From: JACPUX01 sp964517465
GTDB lineage: Bacteria; Pseudomonadota; Gammaproteobacteria; Burkholderiales; Casimicrobiaceae
DNA: 64,000 nucleotides
Direction: 5' to 3'
NCBI GenBank assembly: GCA_964517465.1
Contig: CAZFEK010000017.1
Location: forward strand, 11,579-75,578
A program made the translations under genes and the position numbers. Shown piece after piece: positions 31,234 through 39,531 of this stretch (position 1 is its first letter; each line of letters starts with the position of its first letter). The notes beneath the pieces are model-generated. The model worked only from the letters and a program-made list of their open reading frames with translations. It had not been told where the DNA came from and made no database searches.

Positions 31234-33798
31234 ATGGCCGTGAAACCCAGCAAGAGCGTCGCCAAATCGGCAAAGCCGGCAGCCTCCAAGTCCAAGGTCG
31301 CGGTGAAGAAACCGGTCACCAAGCCCAAGGCGTCAAAACCGGCCGCCAAGGTCGCGAAAACGGCGGCCAAAACGAAAAAGGCGCCGAGCAAACCGCCAAT
31401 TCGCGGTGCCGCAAAGCCGGTCTCCAGGCCCAAGGCCAAGAGTACCGCCGCCAAGCCGGTAGCCAAGAAGCCAGCGACGACGTCTCGAGACAGCAAGGCC
31501 GGCGCGGCCAAGAAAGCCGTCCCCGCCAAGGCGCCAGCGCGCAAAGCCGCAAGGCCGGCGGGGAAAGCCGCGGCCAAAGTCCCGACCAAAAAGCCCGTAC
31601 CGCAAGTCAAAAAGCAGCAGGTAATGAAAAAAGCATCCGCCACGCCAGCCACCAAGAAACTCGCCAAACCCACCGCCAAAGCCGCCGAACGCAAGCTACA
31701 GAAAGCGGAGAGCAAAGCGCCCGCACGCCCATCTGCACCAAAGGCCGCCGCCAAGCCGGCGGTTGCGCCCAAGGCCAAGTCCGCGCGACCGGCCGCGCCC
31801 GAACCCCAGCCGGTGGTCGCGGTCAAGAATAAGCTCGGGCCGGAAACCGGCCAGAAGCCCAATCGACCCGCTGCCAGCGTGCAAGAAGCGGCGGCCAAAC
31901 TCAAGGAAAAGCGCGCCGAGAAGGCGGCGAACAAACCCAAGTCGGGAGAATTCGCGCGCATGGAGTTCACGGCGCATGACGCCGAAGCTCGCCGTACCCG
32001 CTTGAAGAACCTCATTGTGCTGGGCAAGGAGCGAGGCTACCTCACCTATGCCGAGATCAACGATCATCTGCCGGATGACATTCTCGATGCTGAACAGATC
32101 GAGGGCGTGATCAGCATGATCAACGACATGGGCATCGCCGTCTATGACGAGGCGCCTGACGCGGAAACCTTGCTCATGTCCGAAGCGGCCACGGCCGTTG
32201 CGGACGAAGACGTGGTCGAGGAAGCCGAGGCGGCGCTGTCCACGGTCGATTCCGAGTTCGGCCGCACCACCGACCCGGTGCGCATGTACATGCGCGAAAT
32301 GGGCTCGGTGGAACTGCTGACGCGCGAAGGTGAAATCGAAATCGCCAAGCGCATCGAGGAAGGCCTCAAACACATGATTCAGGCGATCTCCGCCTGCCCG
32401 ATGACGGTGGCGCAAATCCTCGACCTCGCGGACAAGATCGAGAAGCAGGAACTGCGCATCGATGAAGTCGTCGACGGGCTGATGGACTTCGCCGAAGATC
32501 TCGAATCGATGGAAGAGGAAGCCCCTGCGGAAGAGGACTTGGACGAGGGCGAGGAAGGCGGCGCGATCGCCAATGAGAACATGGAGAAGCTTCGATTGGC
32601 GGCGCTGGAGCGCTTTGGCGCTATTCGCAAACTTAATGCGAAGGCCCTGCAATCCCTGGCCAAGAAGGGTCCCAAAGCCGAAGCCTATCTGGAGCTTCAG
32701 CGCAGCATCTCCAACGAACTGATGGGCATCCGCTTCTCCGCTCGCCAGGTCGAGCGCTTGTGCGACAGCGTGCGCGGCGAAGTGGAAAAAATTCGCCAGA
32801 TCGAAAAGAAGATCCTCGATTTGTGCGTCAACAAATCGGCGATGCCGCGGCAGCATTTCATCAAGATGTTCGCCGACAACGAGATGAATCTCGACTGGAT
32901 CGACAGCGAAATCACCGCCAAACGGCCCTATAGCGACCAGCTGGCCAAGTATCGCCAAGCCATCGTCGAGCAGCAGGAGAAGCTGCGCGCCGCACAAGAC
33001 CGGGTGATGATTCCCCTGAAAGACCTGAAGGACATCAACAAGCAGATGTCCACCGGCGAAGCGCGCGCCCGCAAGGCCAAGCGCGAGATGACCGAGGCCA
33101 ACCTGCGCCTGGTGATTTCCATCGCCAAGAAATACACCAACCGCGGCTTGCAGTTCCTCGACCTCATTCAGGAAGGCAACATCGGCCTGATGAAAGCGGT
33201 GGACAAGTTCGAATACCGGCGCGGCTACAAGTTCTCGACCTACGCCACTTGGTGGATACGCCAGGCCATCACCCGCTCGATCGCCGACCAGGCGCGCACC
33301 ATTCGCATCCCTGTGCACATGATCGAGACCATCAACAAGATGAACCGCATCTCGCGGCAAATCCTTCAGGAGACCGGCCAGGAACCCGAGCCCGCGCTGC
33401 TCGCCGAAAAGATGGAAATGCCCGAGGAGAAGATTCGCAAGATCCTCAAAATCTCCAAGGAACCGATTTCCATGGAGACCCCCATAGGCGATGACGACGA
33501 TTCGCACCTGGGCGATTTCATCGAAGATTCGAGCACCGTGGCGCCGGTGGATGCCGCGGTCAATGCCTCCTTGCGCGAAGTCTGCAAGGACATCCTCGAC
33601 ACCCTTACGCCGCGCGAAGCCAAGGTGCTGCGCATGCGCTTCGGCATCGAAATGAACACCGACCACACCCTCGAGGAAGTCGGCAAGCAGTTCGATGTCA
33701 CCCGCGAGCGCATTCGGCAGATCGAAGCCAAGGCCTTGCGCAAGTTGCGCCACCCCTCGCGCTCGGAGCGGCTCAGAAGTTTCCTCGACAACGAGTGA
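31234..33798 (+). CDS. rpoD: RNA polymerase primary sigma factor RpoD (sigma-70) with long basic N-terminal extension
   Basis: 854 residues versus ~613 in E. coli. The first ~235 residues are almost only Lys, Ala, Pro, Ser, Thr, Arg and Val, in histone-H1/AlgP-like K-P-A-A and K-K-x-A runs. Region 1.1 then begins near FARMEFTAHDAEARR. Region 1.2 has DPVRMYMREMGSVELLTREGE, and an acidic non-conserved region follows. Region 2 is intact (LRLVISIAKKYTNRGLQF, GYKFSTYATWWIRQAI), and region 4.2 has VTRERIRQIEAKALRKLR. Extensions occur in betaproteobacterial RpoD, but this one is long. Start ATG 31234 follows GGTGGGACAG; an in-frame GTG at 31222 is possible. Confidence 0.96.
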   Translation: MAVKPSKSVAKSAKPAASKSKVAVKKPVTKPKASKPAAKVAKTAAKTKKAPSKPPIRGAAKPVSRPKAKSTAAKPVAKKPATTSRDSKAGAAKKAVPAKAPARKAARPAGKAAAKVPTKKPVPQVKKQQVMKKASATPATKKLAKPTAKAAERKLQKAESKAPARPSAPKAAAKPAVAPKAKSARPAAPEPQPVVAVKNKLGPETGQKPNRPAASVQEAAAKLKEKRAEKAANKPKSGEFARMEFTAHDAEARRTRLKNLIVLGKERGYLTYAEINDHLPDDILDAEQIEGVISMINDMGIAVYDEAPDAETLLMSEAATAVADEDVVEEAEAALSTVDSEFGRTTDPVRMYMREMGSVELLTREGEIEIAKRIEEGLKHMIQAISACPMTVAQILDLADKIEKQELRIDEVVDGLMDFAEDLESMEEEAPAEEDLDEGEEGGAIANENMEKLRLAALERFGAIRKLNAKALQSLAKKGPKAEAYLELQRSISNELMGIRFSARQVERLCDSVRGEVEKIRQIEKKILDLCVNKSAMPRQHFIKMFADNEMNLDWIDSEITAKRPYSDQLAKYRQAIVEQQEKLRAAQDRVMIPLKDLKDINKQMSTGEARARKAKREMTEANLRLVISIAKKYTNRGLQFLDLIQEGNIGLMKAVDKFEYRRGYKFSTYATWWIRQAITRSIADQARTIRIPVHMIETINKMNRISRQILQETGQEPEPALLAEKMEMPEEKIRKILKISKEPISMETPIGDDDDSHLGDFIEDSSTVAPVDAAVNASLREVCKDILDTLTPREAKVLRMRFGIEMNTDHTLEEVGKQFDVTRERIRQIEAKALRKLRHPSRSERLRSFLDNE

Positions 33799-33826
33799 AG
33801 CGGCCGCGGCGCTAACACCAGCACCA

Positions 33827-33855
33827 CGGCAGGCCCAGCGCCTGCCGTTTTTTTT
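33827..33855 (+). terminator. Rho-independent terminator after rpoD
   Basis: A perfect 7-bp stem CGGCAGG/CCTGCCG (33827-33833, 33841-33847) with a CCCAGCG loop and eight T. It ends the rpsU-yqeY-dnaG-rpoD operon and lies 7 bases before the convergent antiporter stop. Confidence 0.93.
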
Positions 33856-33861
33856 CCGGGA

Positions 33862-34875
33862 TTAGTTAGCGCCCAGCGCGATGGCGAGATAACCGAGGTA
33901 CAGGCCGCCGTTGACCAGGAGCGCCCACAGGGGCATGCCGCCGGTCTGGGCTTTCCAGCGCAGCCAGGCCGCCGCGGCGATGGTGATGAGCACGCCGGAG
34001 AGCACTTCGACCCGCGGCTCCCAGGGGGTGAGCATGATCCCTATCGCGGGCAGGAGTGTGCCCTGAAAGACCATCGCGCCGGTGATATTGCCAAAGGCGA
34101 GGGTGTCCTTGCCGCGGCGTATCCAAAGAATGCTGTTGACCTTCTCCGGCAATTCCGTGGCAATGGGAATGATCAGAAGCGACAGGAGCAGCGCCGAGAT
34201 CCCCAACATTGCCGCTGCGCCCTCGACGGCGTGAATGAAGCCCTTGGCGCCGGCGACCAGCAGCACGAGGCCCAGCGCGAGCTGCACGCCGATGACCACC
34301 AGATTGGTGGGCAAGCCAAGGCGCGCCAGCAGCATCTTGCCTTCGGCTTCGGTGCCGTGACCCTCCTCAACGAGCTTGCTCGAGGCGCGCAGCGTCAGCA
34401 GCAGGTAGATGAAATAAGTGAGCACCAGCGCGAAGCCGATGGCCACGCGCCAGACCGTCTGGCTGCGCGGCACATACATCGCCAGCGCCGCCAAGACGAA
34501 GGCGAACAGAAAGAAATTGAGGTCGCGGGTGAGGCCGCCATGCTCCGGCCTGAGTTTTCCTTGCAGCCCGCGGCGACGCAGTACCGACAACGCCATCAGG
34601 CAACAGGATAAGGTGCCCAGCATGAGCGGCGCGCCGAGAATGGCACCGACGCCGATCTCTTCGTTGACCGCCACATTGGTCGTGCCGGCGAAAATGGCCA
34701 AGAGCGGCACCATGGTTTCCGGCAGCGCCGTGCCTACCGCCGCGAACAGCGAGCCGGTCACGCCCTCCGAAATATGCAAGCGCTCGCCCAAGTGTTCGAG
34801 GGCGTTGGTGAACACCTCGGCGGCGAGGAGGATGACAAGCAGCATGGCGATGAGTTGCAGGGCGAGTGGCAGCAT
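33862..34875 (-). CDS. Sodium/calcium exchanger family membrane protein (CaCA)
   Basis: A 337-residue polytopic membrane protein with the two-fold repeat of the cation/Ca2+ antiporter superfamily. The first alpha-repeat is GSLFAAVGTALPETMVPLLA and the second is LLIIPIATELPEKVNSILWI, each with the acidic residue in a T-x-L-P-E motif. About ten hydrophobic segments are visible. It probably exchanges Ca2+, Na+ or H+, but the ion cannot be fixed from sequence. It is on the minus strand, 44 bases downstream of the Pat-like gene, and could be its operon partner. Confidence 0.85.
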   Translation of the reverse strand: MLPLALQLIAMLLVILLAAEVFTNALEHLGERLHISEGVTGSLFAAVGTALPETMVPLLAIFAGTTNVAVNEEIGVGAILGAPLMLGTLSCCLMALSVLRRRGLQGKLRPEHGGLTRDLNFFLFAFVLAALAMYVPRSQTVWRVAIGFALVLTYFIYLLLTLRASSKLVEEGHGTEAEGKMLLARLGLPTNLVVIGVQLALGLVLLVAGAKGFIHAVEGAAAMLGISALLLSLLIIPIATELPEKVNSILWIRRGKDTLAFGNITGAMVFQGTLLPAIGIMLTPWEPRVEVLSGVLITIAAAAWLRWKAQTGGMPLWALLVNGGLYLGYLAIALGAN

Positions 34876-34919
34876 CGGTGGCGATTTCCTGGAAGTGTGG
34901 GTGGGCGGGCGGCGAAGTG

Positions 34920-37652
34920 TCAGGCGGGCGGAGGCTGGAGGTCGATATGCACTTGCACTTCCTCGTGCTGTTTTCTGGGGTCGATGACGAAACCCATCGC
35001 TTCCATCATCCGCAGCATGCCGGCGTTGACCGCCAGCACCGTGCCGTTGATGCGGCTGAAGCCGCTTTCCCGCGCGCCATCGAGCAGCCGGGTCAGCAGC
35101 ACGCGGCCGAGGCCTCTATTCTGCCAGGCATCACCCACGACGATGGCGAATTCCGCGCTGATACGGTCGGGGTTTTGCACGTAGCGCGCCACGGCGATGA
35201 TTTGCTCCGCCGTGCCCTCGCCCGACAGCGCGATCAGGGCCATCTCGCGGTCGTAGTCGATTTGGGTGAAGCGCGCCAGCATCTCCGGGGGCAGCTCGGG
35301 AAGGTGGTGCAGAAAGCGCAGGTAGCGGCTTTGGTTGGAGAGCCCATGCACGAACTGCCTTTCCATGGCCGCATCCTCGGGACGAATGGGGCGAATGCGC
35401 ACCCGCTCGCCGTCCTTGAGCAGCACCTCGCTCTCCAGTTCCTGAGGATAGGGGTGTATGGCCATGTGTCGATAGTGCAGGGGCTGCTCGTCCTGATCCG
35501 CGTCGATGACCACACGCGCGTCGGCGACCACCGCGCCCGCCTCGTGCGCCATCACCGGGTTGAGGTCCATCTCCTTGATCCAGGGCAGGGCGCAAACCAT
35601 GGCCGAGACTTGCAGCAGCAGGGTCACCAGTGCGTCCTGATCCACCGCGGGCAGATGGCGATAGGGACCCAGGAGGCGCGAAATCCGCGTACTGGCGATG
35701 AGGTCCAGCGCCAGCTTGCGATTGAGCGGCGGCAGCATCACCGCGGTGTCACGCAGCGCCTCCACCGCCACACCGCCGGCGCCGAAGCTGATCACCGGGC
35801 CGAACACCGGATCGGTGGCCACGCCAATCAAGAGCTCACGAGCATCGCGAAAGCGCAGCATGGGCTGTACCGCCACGCCCTCGATGCGGGCGTCGGGGCG
35901 CAAGCTCTTCACCTGCTCCATCATGTCTTCGTAAGCGGCGCTCAGCATGCGGCCGTTGAGCAGGTTGAGGCGCACGCCGCCGACGTCGGACTTGTGGGTG
36001 ATGTCCGGCGAGTGAATTTTCAGCACTACGGGGTAGTGCATGGCGCGCGCCGCGGCATGCGCTTCTTCGAGGCTGGTGGCAATCCGGTGCTGCGGCACCT
36101 CGATGCCGAAGGCGGCCAGCAGGCGCTTGGCTTCCATCTCGGTGAGGGTGTCGCGCCCTTCGGCCAGGACCTGGCGGCGCAAGGCGAGGGCGAAAGCGAG
36201 GTCGGGCGGAGGCAGGTCCGGCATCGGCGCCGGCACTTGTAGCAGGAGCTGCTGGTTGCGCTGATGCGCAGCGAGAAAAGAAAACGCCTCGACGCTGTTT
36301 TCCGGAGTGTAGAAATTGGGCACTTGCGCGGCCTCGAACAAGCCGCGGATTTCCGCGCCATCGAGTTGCCCGAGCCAGGCGGTGAGCACCGGCTTGTCGG
36401 TGCCGGCGGCTGCCAGAATGACCGCGCGCGCCGCCTCGCCAGCGGGCATGATGCGCGTGGGGCAATAGAGCGCCAGCACACCATCCACCGCCGCGTCGGC
36501 GAGCACCGCGCGCACTGCTTGTTCCAGGCGCTGCGGCGTGGCGTCGCCGATGATGTCGACCGGATTGCCATGGGACCAATGCGGCGGCAGCACCGCATCG
36601 AGCGTTTGCAGGGTTTCGGGACTGAGCGTGGCCAGGGTCACGTCGTTCTCCGCCGCGCAATCGGCGGCCATTACCCCCGGTCCGCCGCCATTGGTGACCA
36701 CGGCGAGGCGGTTGCCCCGAGGCACACGGCCCGCGGCCAAGATGCGCGCGGCGGCGAAGAGCTGGGTATAGGTGGTCACCCGCACGCTGCCCGAGCGGCG
36801 CAGGGCGGCGGCGAAGACTTCGTCCGAGCCCACCAGGGAGCCGGTGTGGCTGGTGGCGGCGCGGGTGCCGCTCTCAAAGCGCCCGGCCTTAAGCACCACC
36901 ACCGGCTTGGTGCGGGCCGCGGCGCGCAGCGACGACAAGAAACGGCGCGCATCCCGAATGCCCTCGACGTAGAGCAAGATGGCATCGGTTTCGGCGTCGG
37001 CGAGCAGGTAATCGATGGCTTCGCCGAAATCCACATCCGCCGCCGCGCCCAGCGAGATCACCGAGGAAAACCCCAGACCCGCGGGCCGCGCCCAATCGAG
37101 AATGGCGGCACAGACCGCGCCGGATTGCGAAATCAGACCCAGGCGCCCGCGCTGCGCGCCGGTATGGGCGAAGGTGGCATTGAGTCCGATGCTGGTGCGC
37201 ATCAGGCCGATGCAATTGGGCCCCAGGAGGCGAATGCCCAGCTCACGGGCCAGCGCCACCAGTTGCGTTTGCCGCTGCCGGCCGGCCTCGCCCATTTCCG
37301 CGTAGCCCGCGGTGAGAATCACCGCCGCCGGCACACCCACCGTCGCGGCCTCGCGCAGCACGTCTTCCACGGCATCCACGGGGGTGACCACGATGATGAG
37401 ATCCACCGGGTGGTCCAGAGCCCGCAGCGAGGCCTTGCAAGGCCGCCCCAGAATGGCCTCGTACTTCGGGTTGATCGGGTGTATCTCGCCCTTGAAGCCG
37501 CCCTGCAACAGGTTTTCCAGCACCAGGCGGCCCAGCTTCATGGGTTTTTCGGTGGCTCCCACCAGCGCCACCGACCGAGGCGCGAACATGGGGGTGAGGT
37601 AGTGCACGTCCGAGTCTTCGGACACGCTGCGCGGCAGGAGTTTGACCTTCAT
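34920..37652 (-). CDS. Pat-type protein lysine acetyltransferase (NDP-forming acyl-CoA synthetase-like + GNAT)
   Basis: A 910-residue fusion: an N-terminal CoA-binding domain (FAPRSVALVGATEKPMKLG), succinyl-CoA synthetase-like flavodoxin domains (LISQSGAVCAAILDWA; ATSHTGSLVGSD), an ATP-grasp domain (YPVVLKIHSPDITHKSDVGGV; FGAGGVAVEAL) and a C-terminal GNAT domain at ~730-895 (WQNRGLGRVLLTRLL). This order matches Pat/YfiQ and Pka, which acetylate and inactivate acyl-CoA synthetases such as Acs. In that family the synthetase part often acts as a sensor, not an enzyme. A bifunctional acetate-CoA ligase cannot be excluded. Confidence 0.9.
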   Translation of the reverse strand: MKVKLLPRSVSEDSDVHYLTPMFAPRSVALVGATEKPMKLGRLVLENLLQGGFKGEIHPINPKYEAILGRPCKASLRALDHPVDLIIVVTPVDAVEDVLREAATVGVPAAVILTAGYAEMGEAGRQRQTQLVALARELGIRLLGPNCIGLMRTSIGLNATFAHTGAQRGRLGLISQSGAVCAAILDWARPAGLGFSSVISLGAAADVDFGEAIDYLLADAETDAILLYVEGIRDARRFLSSLRAAARTKPVVVLKAGRFESGTRAATSHTGSLVGSDEVFAAALRRSGSVRVTTYTQLFAAARILAAGRVPRGNRLAVVTNGGGPGVMAADCAAENDVTLATLSPETLQTLDAVLPPHWSHGNPVDIIGDATPQRLEQAVRAVLADAAVDGVLALYCPTRIMPAGEAARAVILAAAGTDKPVLTAWLGQLDGAEIRGLFEAAQVPNFYTPENSVEAFSFLAAHQRNQQLLLQVPAPMPDLPPPDLAFALALRRQVLAEGRDTLTEMEAKRLLAAFGIEVPQHRIATSLEEAHAAARAMHYPVVLKIHSPDITHKSDVGGVRLNLLNGRMLSAAYEDMMEQVKSLRPDARIEGVAVQPMLRFRDARELLIGVATDPVFGPVISFGAGGVAVEALRDTAVMLPPLNRKLALDLIASTRISRLLGPYRHLPAVDQDALVTLLLQVSAMVCALPWIKEMDLNPVMAHEAGAVVADARVVIDADQDEQPLHYRHMAIHPYPQELESEVLLKDGERVRIRPIRPEDAAMERQFVHGLSNQSRYLRFLHHLPELPPEMLARFTQIDYDREMALIALSGEGTAEQIIAVARYVQNPDRISAEFAIVVGDAWQNRGLGRVLLTRLLDGARESGFSRINGTVLAVNAGMLRMMEAMGFVIDPRKQHEEVQVHIDLQPPPA

Positions 37653-37735
37653 GGCGCCATTTTACCCGCCCGGGGCTTTCGGCTTGGTGAAAGCTCGCGC
37701 ACCGGCTTCACGGGGGTTTTCAACGCCCGGCGCAA

Positions 37736-37764
37736 TTGTCCGCAAGCCCCATCTAAGCTATCAT
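37736..37764 (+). promoter_or_regulatory. Promoter of tRNA-Ser(GGA)
   Basis: TTGTCC (37736-37741) and TATCAT (37759-37764) are separated by 17 bases, and the tRNA 5' end is 13 bases after the -10. Spacing and position are as expected for a tRNA promoter. Confidence 0.68.
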
Positions 37765-37776
37765 TCCGCCCTTCCC

Positions 37777-37867
37777 GGAGAGATGGATGAGTGGTTTAAG
37801 TCGCACGCCTGGAAAGCGTGTTCAGGTTAACAGCCTGACGGGGGTTCGAATCCCCCTCTCTCCGCCA
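37777..37867 (+). tRNA. tRNA-Ser (anticodon GGA)
   Basis: A 91-base class II tRNA with encoded CCA. The acceptor stem GGAGAGA pairs with TCTCTCC, the discriminator is G as required for SerRS, the anticodon loop is CTGGAAA, the variable arm is long (GTTCAGGTTAACAGCCTGAC region), and the T loop is TTCGAAT. It reads UCC and UCU serine codons. Confidence 0.96.
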
Positions 37868-38004
37868 CCGCCCTCGGGCCAGCGTTTCTGCCCGCCCAAG
37901 CTTCCTTTCCCCCGATTGCCCGGGTATTCCCCGCATGCTCGGCCTTTTATTGCGTCCCGAAATGTGGAAGAATCGTTCCCAGTGCATAGTTTTAGGTGTT
38001 CGAG

Positions 38005-38583
38005 ATGCTGGATCGGGATGGTTACCGCCCGAACGTTGCCATCGTCATCGCCAATCACAGAAACCAGGTCTTTTGGGGCAAACGGATACGTGAACATTCG
38101 TGGCAGTTCCCGCAAGGGGGCATAAACCCGGGAGAGTCGCCCGAGCAGGCGATGTTCCGGGAACTGGCCGAGGAAGTCGGCTTGATGCCGCAGCATGTGC
38201 GGGTACTGGGTCGCACCAAGGATTGGTTGCGGTACGACGTGCCGGTCAACTGGATTCGGCGCGAATGGCGAGGCAGCTACCGCGGGCAGAAGCAGATCTG
38301 GTATTTGCTCAGGCTGGTCGGCCGGGATTGCGATTTCTCGCTGCGAGCGAGTGATCACCCCGAGTTCGATGCTTGGCGCTGGAGCGACTACTGGGTTCCT
38401 CTGGATGGCGTCATCGAGTTCAAGCGCGAGGTCTATCGCCGCGCGCTGCTGGAACTCGAGCGCTTTCTTTATGCCCGGCCGCACAATCGCAAGGAGCGGC
38501 TGTTTGGTGTGCCGGCGGGCAGTGTGCCGCAGGCGTACTCCAAGAGCGACGAGGCAGCGGCGCCGCTGGATGCGTCGCGCTGA
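38005..38583 (+). CDS. rppH: RNA pyrophosphohydrolase RppH
   Basis: A 192-residue Nudix enzyme that converts 5'-triphosphate mRNA to monophosphate, starting RNase E-dependent decay. The Nudix box GGINPGESPEQAMFRELAEEVGL (38119-38187) is intact, with REL-EE metal ligands. The N-terminal DGYRPNVAIVIAN and the WQFPQGG and KQIWYLL stretches are typical of RppH. I chose the ATG at 38005 (family start MxDxDGYRPNV); an in-frame GTG three codons earlier is possible. A bidirectional terminator follows. Confidence 0.95.
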   Translation: MLDRDGYRPNVAIVIANHRNQVFWGKRIREHSWQFPQGGINPGESPEQAMFRELAEEVGLMPQHVRVLGRTKDWLRYDVPVNWIRREWRGSYRGQKQIWYLLRLVGRDCDFSLRASDHPEFDAWRWSDYWVPLDGVIEFKREVYRRALLELERFLYARPHNRKERLFGVPAGSVPQAYSKSDEAAAPLDASR

Positions 38584-38601
38584 AGCCTCGCCCGCGAGAA
38601 C

Positions 38602-38627
38602 AAAAAGGGGAGCACGCTCCCCTTTTT
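38602..38627. terminator. Bidirectional terminator between rppH and the YIP1-family gene
   Basis: The 26-base inverted repeat AAAAAGGGGAG...CTCCCCTTTTT has a 4-base centre. It supplies a stem plus T-tract on both strands, so it can end both converging genes (rppH, plus strand; YIP1-family gene, minus strand). Confidence 0.9.
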
Positions 38628-38670
38628 GCCCCAACGGCCGCGGGCTCGCCGCAAGCCGCTTGCCTGGTCC

Positions 38671-39267
38671 CTAGTTCAGGCCGGACAGACCGACCGCCGG
38701 CGCGGCGATGAAGATGGCGGCAATGGCGTTGAAAATGAACATCAGCACGATGCCACAGATCACCGCCACCGCGGTGTAGCCCACGGCTTTCTCTTGTGGC
38801 GCTTTCATGGTGACCGGCAGGCCAAGGTAGAGAAGGTAGAAGCTGTATACGCCTACGATGTACAGAATGCCTAGCCCAGGAATTATGAGGAAAATGCTCG
38901 CTACCCAGGCGGCGGTGTAGGAATACGCCGTGGTTTTGAGCGCCTGGTTGAGGTTCTTCTCGCCACCGAAGCTGGGCGCCAAGGCATCGATGATCAGCGC
39001 CATGACATAAACGCCGACCAGAGACAGGCCATATTGCACGATGGCGCCGGCAAGGCCCGACCCGATGGGCACTCGGTAACTGCCAACCGTGGGGATGGAC
39101 GCGCCAACGATCGAATAGCCGATGAAGCCCGCTACCGCAGGGATCGCGGCGAGGATCATCACATAGGACGTGTACAGGGTTTTGACGTCGGTGGTTTCAC
39201 CGGCGATGGTTGGCCACTCGGTTTTTGGGCTGAGCAGGATATTCTTGACGCGTTCCACCAGGTTCAT
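38671..39267 (-). CDS. YIP1 family integral membrane protein
   Basis: A 198-residue protein with five hydrophobic segments (for example VMILAAIPAVAGFIGYSI, LVGVYVMALIIDALA, ILYIVGVYSFYLLYLGLPV and the C-terminal ICGIVLMFIFNAIAAIFIAA). The opening NLVERVKNILLSPKTEWPTIA and the Y-x-L-Y-L-G-L-P motif are characteristic of bacterial YIP1 proteins, whose role is unknown. Start ATG 39267 follows GGAGAGGAGTCCCA. It lies 264 bases downstream of proB on the same strand, with no gene between. Confidence 0.86.
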   Translation of the reverse strand: MNLVERVKNILLSPKTEWPTIAGETTDVKTLYTSYVMILAAIPAVAGFIGYSIVGASIPTVGSYRVPIGSGLAGAIVQYGLSLVGVYVMALIIDALAPSFGGEKNLNQALKTTAYSYTAAWVASIFLIIPGLGILYIVGVYSFYLLYLGLPVTMKAPQEKAVGYTAVAVICGIVLMFIFNAIAAIFIAAPAVGLSGLN

Positions 39268-39531
39268 TGGGACTCCTCTCCGTAGTCGACTGTTTTGGCG
39301 CCCGCTCCTGGCTTGCAGTAGCGACGGCGCCGCGCTTTTTTGCCTTGTGGGCAGTGCGGCGATGGTATGCCCATCGCCGCGGGCGTGCAACCGGCAGTGT
39401 GCCCTCGGGCTGCCCATGGCTTACCTATTGCACCGGCCTCAGTTGCGGCAACGGCGAAGAAGGTTCACACGATTTAGTGCGCCGCGACATGGCGCGCGTC
39501 TTGCGTCCGATCTCGCGGTGGGGCGGGCCGC

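Noticed and set aside
31696..33753. A 685-codon minus-strand frame antisense to rpoD
   Set aside because: It is the mirror frame of the Lys/Glu-rich rpoD sequence, with no recognisable motif, no ribosome binding site and no independent context.
36264..37790. A 508-codon plus-strand frame opposite the Pat-like gene
   Set aside because: Composition is that of an antisense GC-rich frame; the minus-strand protein is unambiguous across its full length.
37822..38634. A 270-codon minus-strand frame over tRNA-Ser and rppH
   Set aside because: It includes the tRNA-Ser complement phrase (E-R-G-I-R-T-P-V-R) and is antisense to the Nudix gene.
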